A stretch of 64,000 nt of DNA from contig CALUWH010000004.1 in the NCBI GenBank assembly GCA_944324435.1, positions 31,208 through 95,207 on the forward strand, in the 5' to 3' direction. The notes beneath the pieces were generated by a model. It ran no database searches. It saw only the letters and a list, made by a program, of their open reading frames with translations, and had not been told where the DNA came from. Shown here one piece after another: positions 61,666-64,000 of the stretch; the stretch's first letter is position 1, and every line of letters starts with the position of its first letter. Source of the stretch: Candidatus Gastranaerophilales bacterium. GTDB lineage: Bacteria; Cyanobacteriota; Vampirovibrionia; Gastranaerophilales; Gastranaerophilaceae. The translations under genes were made by a program, and so were the position numbers.

Positions 61666-62145
61666 TTATCCCTGATATCTTTCTTCGTCATAAGTAATCA
61701 TCTCGAGCATAGACTGCCAGTTGTCATAGATTTCTTGCGGTTTGAAGTAAATATCAATTTCTCTTTTAGCGCTGTCAGGAGAATCAGAAGCATGGATAAC
61801 ATTGTATTCCATCACCTGTGCAAAGTCTGCTCTAATTGTTCCTACGTCAGCTTGCATCGGATTTGTAGCCCCAACCATGTGACGTACGCTTTCAATGGCT
61901 TCGTAACCTTCTATTACCATAGCAACAATAGGGCCGCTTGTAATATAGTGAACAAGTCTTTTGTAGAACGGCTTATCTTTGTGTTCTTCATAATGTTTTG
62001 CAGCAATCTCAGGTGTTACCTGCAAGAGCTTCATTGCAACAATTTTAAATCCTTTGTTTTCAAATCTTTCGAGAATTTTTCCTATTAAACCTCTTTTCAC
62101 GCCGTCCGGCTTGATTGCAACAAATGTTCTTTCCTCTGTTTTCAT
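61666..62145 (-). CDS. ndk: Nucleoside diphosphate kinase
   Basis: A 159-aa NDP kinase, about 15-20 residues longer than the usual form because of a C-terminal tail. Signature '[16 protein letters not shown]' with the phospho-His. The start is ATG at 62145 with AGGAGAGG; the upstream in-frame codons lack a site. Precedes tgt in one unit. Confidence 0.95.
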   Translation of the reverse strand: MKTEERTFVAIKPDGVKRGLIGKILERFENKGFKIVAMKLLQVTPEIAAKHYEEHKDKPFYKRLVHYITSGPIVAMVIEGYEAIESVRHMVGATNPMQADVGTIRADFAQVMEYNVIHASDSPDSAKREIDIYFKPQEIYDNWQSMLEMITYDEERYQG

Positions 62146-62265
62146 AACCTCTCCTAATATAACTATCATTGATATTAGACCATAAACATAAAGAAATGTA
62201 AATATTTATGCACAAATCAGCAAATAAAATATTTATGCGTATTAAATTAGTAAAAGGAAGTTTTG

Positions 62266-63906
62266 ATGTCGACATTTGGTGATTACAAGCTTTATAAACA
62301 GTATGAACCTGTCTATCCTAAGTGGAGGTCAGAGCGTAATTTGCTGGAGGCAAAGAGACAGGAATACGTAAAGCAGAATCCTGAAATTATTAATGAGGCA
62401 GACATAAAGAAGGGCAGAGCATTAATCCGTGCAATTGATATAATGGATGAGTATTCTCAAAAACGTGCGGAGAATATGGAAGTTGCAACCGAATCAATCG
62501 TCGGAAGCGGATTAGAACTGACGATGCTGGGGGGGGCTGCCTTAGGCGGTCTATTCGGGAGTCTAAAACCTGTTCAGAAATTAATGTGTAAGTTTATAAA
62601 AGGCCAAAATCCCAAAAAGCTTAAACTTTTATCTATTGGAATACCGGCAGTTATCGGTGCTATGGTCGGAACATTAGCTGCTTTTCCTCTTTATGCCTGG
62701 GCCGCAAAAGCCGAGGTCGGAGCTTCAAGAAAGGGCCGTTTTGAGGCGATGAGAAAGGAGCTTAGCAGTCCTAACGGGTTTGCTGTTCTCACGGAAGAAC
62801 AAAACCTTGAAGCCTTAAAAAGAGCGCAAAATATACAGCTTGAAGAAGATAAAAAACACAAACTGTTTAACATAGGAGGCGGCCTAGCTTCTCTCAAAGA
62901 TATGGCTATTGACAGCAAGGAATACAAGCGGCAAAGAAAAGAGTTTGAACTTGCTCTTGCGGAAGAAGAACAGCATTACGACGATAAGCTTACGGATGAA
63001 CAAATACTGGATGCAAAGAAAGACCAGCAGCTTTTAACCAAACTTGTTGATAAGATTGATATAGCCTCCCAAGATTATGCGGAAAACGCAGAACTTGCCG
63101 CAGGAATATTAGTCACAGGTATTCTCGGATGCGGTGCGCTCGGAGATTTATTGCTTAATAAAGCTCTTACCGCCCTGAAAGTTAAGTCAGCTCCTGTTAT
63201 TTCAGTAGTGACCAAAGTGTTGACTCTGGCGGCAGGTATCGGAGCAAGCATTTTCTCTGCCCAAGTTTCCAAGCAGGCTTCAAGAGTCGGAAGGTTTAAG
63301 GCCAAGCAGGAACTTTTGAATAATCCGACAAATTTTGTTTACGTTGATAACAAGGATGCTTCAAATCTTCAAGATGTTGAGGCTCTACAGGAGAAAAAAC
63401 AAGGTTTTGTTGATTTTCTAAAAGAAGCCTGGAAAAACAATGAAGAGTATAATAAATATGTTAAGGGTGAAGGTAAGGATGAAAAACGCTTCTTTAAAGC
63501 TATAGAGACCCTCGAATTAACTCCTGAGCAGATAAAAGACGCTAAAAGGCTGCAAAAAAATACTTTTAAAACATTTAACAAAATAGATGAAAACTCTCAA
63601 AAATACTCTGAAAGTATTGAAGCGCTGGGGCAAGCGGCAGCTTATCCGATTATACTGCTCTTTTCAATGGCAGGTGCTGCAATCGGCGTCAAGTATTTGT
63701 CGAAATCAGATGCTGCTAAAAATTCCGTAGATAAAATCTCAAACCTTACAAAATACATGCTTACGATTTTATTATCAACAGTACCTGCAACTCTTATTAA
63801 TGCTTATATAACAAAAGAACAAAAAAATGCCTCCAGAGTTGCGAATATGCTTACAATCAATGAAATGAAGGATTACAGGGCTTTTGCTGATTACACAAAA
63901 GAGTAG
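62266..63906 (+). CDS. Membrane protein with three internal repeats
   Basis: A 546-aa protein with three diverged copies of a unit of about 175-205 residues. Each starts with a [I/M]D-x-x-SQ-x-[RY]-[AS]E-x-x-E motif (near residues 60, 264 and 440), continues through a Gly/Ala-rich hydrophobic pair of segments, and ends with ASR-x-x-RF-like ('GASRKGRFEAMRKEL', 'QASRVGRFKAKQEL', 'NASRVANMLTINEM'). About six membrane segments in all. Start ATG at 62266 with AAAGGAAG. No family recognised. Confidence 0.75.
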   Translation: MSTFGDYKLYKQYEPVYPKWRSERNLLEAKRQEYVKQNPEIINEADIKKGRALIRAIDIMDEYSQKRAENMEVATESIVGSGLELTMLGGAALGGLFGSLKPVQKLMCKFIKGQNPKKLKLLSIGIPAVIGAMVGTLAAFPLYAWAAKAEVGASRKGRFEAMRKELSSPNGFAVLTEEQNLEALKRAQNIQLEEDKKHKLFNIGGGLASLKDMAIDSKEYKRQRKEFELALAEEEQHYDDKLTDEQILDAKKDQQLLTKLVDKIDIASQDYAENAELAAGILVTGILGCGALGDLLLNKALTALKVKSAPVISVVTKVLTLAAGIGASIFSAQVSKQASRVGRFKAKQELLNNPTNFVYVDNKDASNLQDVEALQEKKQGFVDFLKEAWKNNEEYNKYVKGEGKDEKRFFKAIETLELTPEQIKDAKRLQKNTFKTFNKIDENSQKYSESIEALGQAAAYPIILLFSMAGAAIGVKYLSKSDAAKNSVDKISNLTKYMLTILLSTVPATLINAYITKEQKNASRVANMLTINEMKDYRAFADYTKE

Positions 63907-63944
63907 ACTTCGAGAATTTGCTTTTTGAATTCACTTTGGCTTAA

Positions 63945-63960
63945 ATGTAACGAAATGTGA
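63945..63960 (+). promoter_or_regulatory. TGTAA-N5-TGTGA element, site C
   Basis: ATGTAACGAAATGTGA lies downstream of the last gene, directed to a transcription unit beyond the window. It shares the two half-sites at 10-bp spacing with the other three sites. The remaining 63907-64000 shows no gene. Confidence 0.4.
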
Positions 63961-64000
63961 CAAAAGATATAGAAAGTGTTATTACTTATTCAATATGTGG

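Overview
The window comes from a low-GC, Gram-negative-type bacterium. It carries lipid A/LPS genes (lpxC, lpxD, fabZ, waaA, an hldE C-terminal-type cytidylyltransferase and an ArnT-like membrane glycosyltransferase), diaminopimelate genes (asd, dapB), a soluble lytic transglycosylase and many exported proteins of unknown family. TGA is used as a stop codon. Several small or repeat proteins match no family I know, including proteins with a Pro-Phe-Lys-Ala motif near the N-terminus. With the core genes this suggests a member of the Vampirovibrionia/Melainabacteria (Gastranaerophilales-like gut lineage, sister to Cyanobacteria). That placement is inference, not proof.

Layout. 1-2.2 kb: a divergent pair, an edge-truncated AsmA-like protein (-) and an exported coiled-coil protein (+). 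2.3-7.2 kb: a tight minus-strand operon dapB-asd-orf67-hldE(C-terminal type)-lpxD-lpxC-fabZ ending in a terminator. 7.3-9.5 kb: a candidate sRNA, purB and two tandem exported helical paralogues. 9.5-11.3 kb: a GT26 glycosyltransferase and a transketolase N-terminal subunit. 11.7-14.4 kb: rpmG, tRNA-Trp, secE, nusG, rplK and rplA, with an L1-type leader hairpin before both rplK and rplA. 14.7-18.2 kb: a restriction-modification operon with two m5C methyltransferases around a putative nuclease. 18.3-29.4 kb: tpiA, a hydrolase, an RWYD-repeat protein, an antiporter, a HEPN/MNT module leading into tmk-prfB, lemA plus a DUF3137-like gene, a lytic transglycosylase and a serpin-like protein. 29.5-38.8 kb: an ArnT-like gene and waaA, whose 3' end is duplicated around a toxin-antitoxin pair, then a zincin-like protein and dnaE. 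39-46 kb: unknown proteins, YibE/F, ruvB, a 2-hydroxyacid dehydrogenase and a CNNM/CorC protein. 46-57.5 kb: aroQ, a second RWYD-repeat protein with folE2, a GH10-like exported hydrolase, an M20 peptidase, a homocitrate-synthase-like enzyme, mnmE, two small regulators, an RlmD-type methyltransferase and a DEDDh exonuclease. 57.5-64 kb: trxA, a patatin, a cupin, a 57-aa gene with a structured leader, tgt, ndk and a membrane protein with three internal repeats.

Three cross-cutting signals stand out. (1) Nine genes have a -10-like hexamer placed exactly 6 nt before the start codon and no properly placed Shine-Dalgarno, which predicts leaderless mRNAs. (2) A direct repeat TGTAA-N5-TGTRA occurs at four intergenic sites, two of which lie in homologous promoter regions of about 75 bp. 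(3) Families of short or internally repeated proteins (RWYD, the three-repeat membrane protein, the exported helical pair) have no family I recognise.
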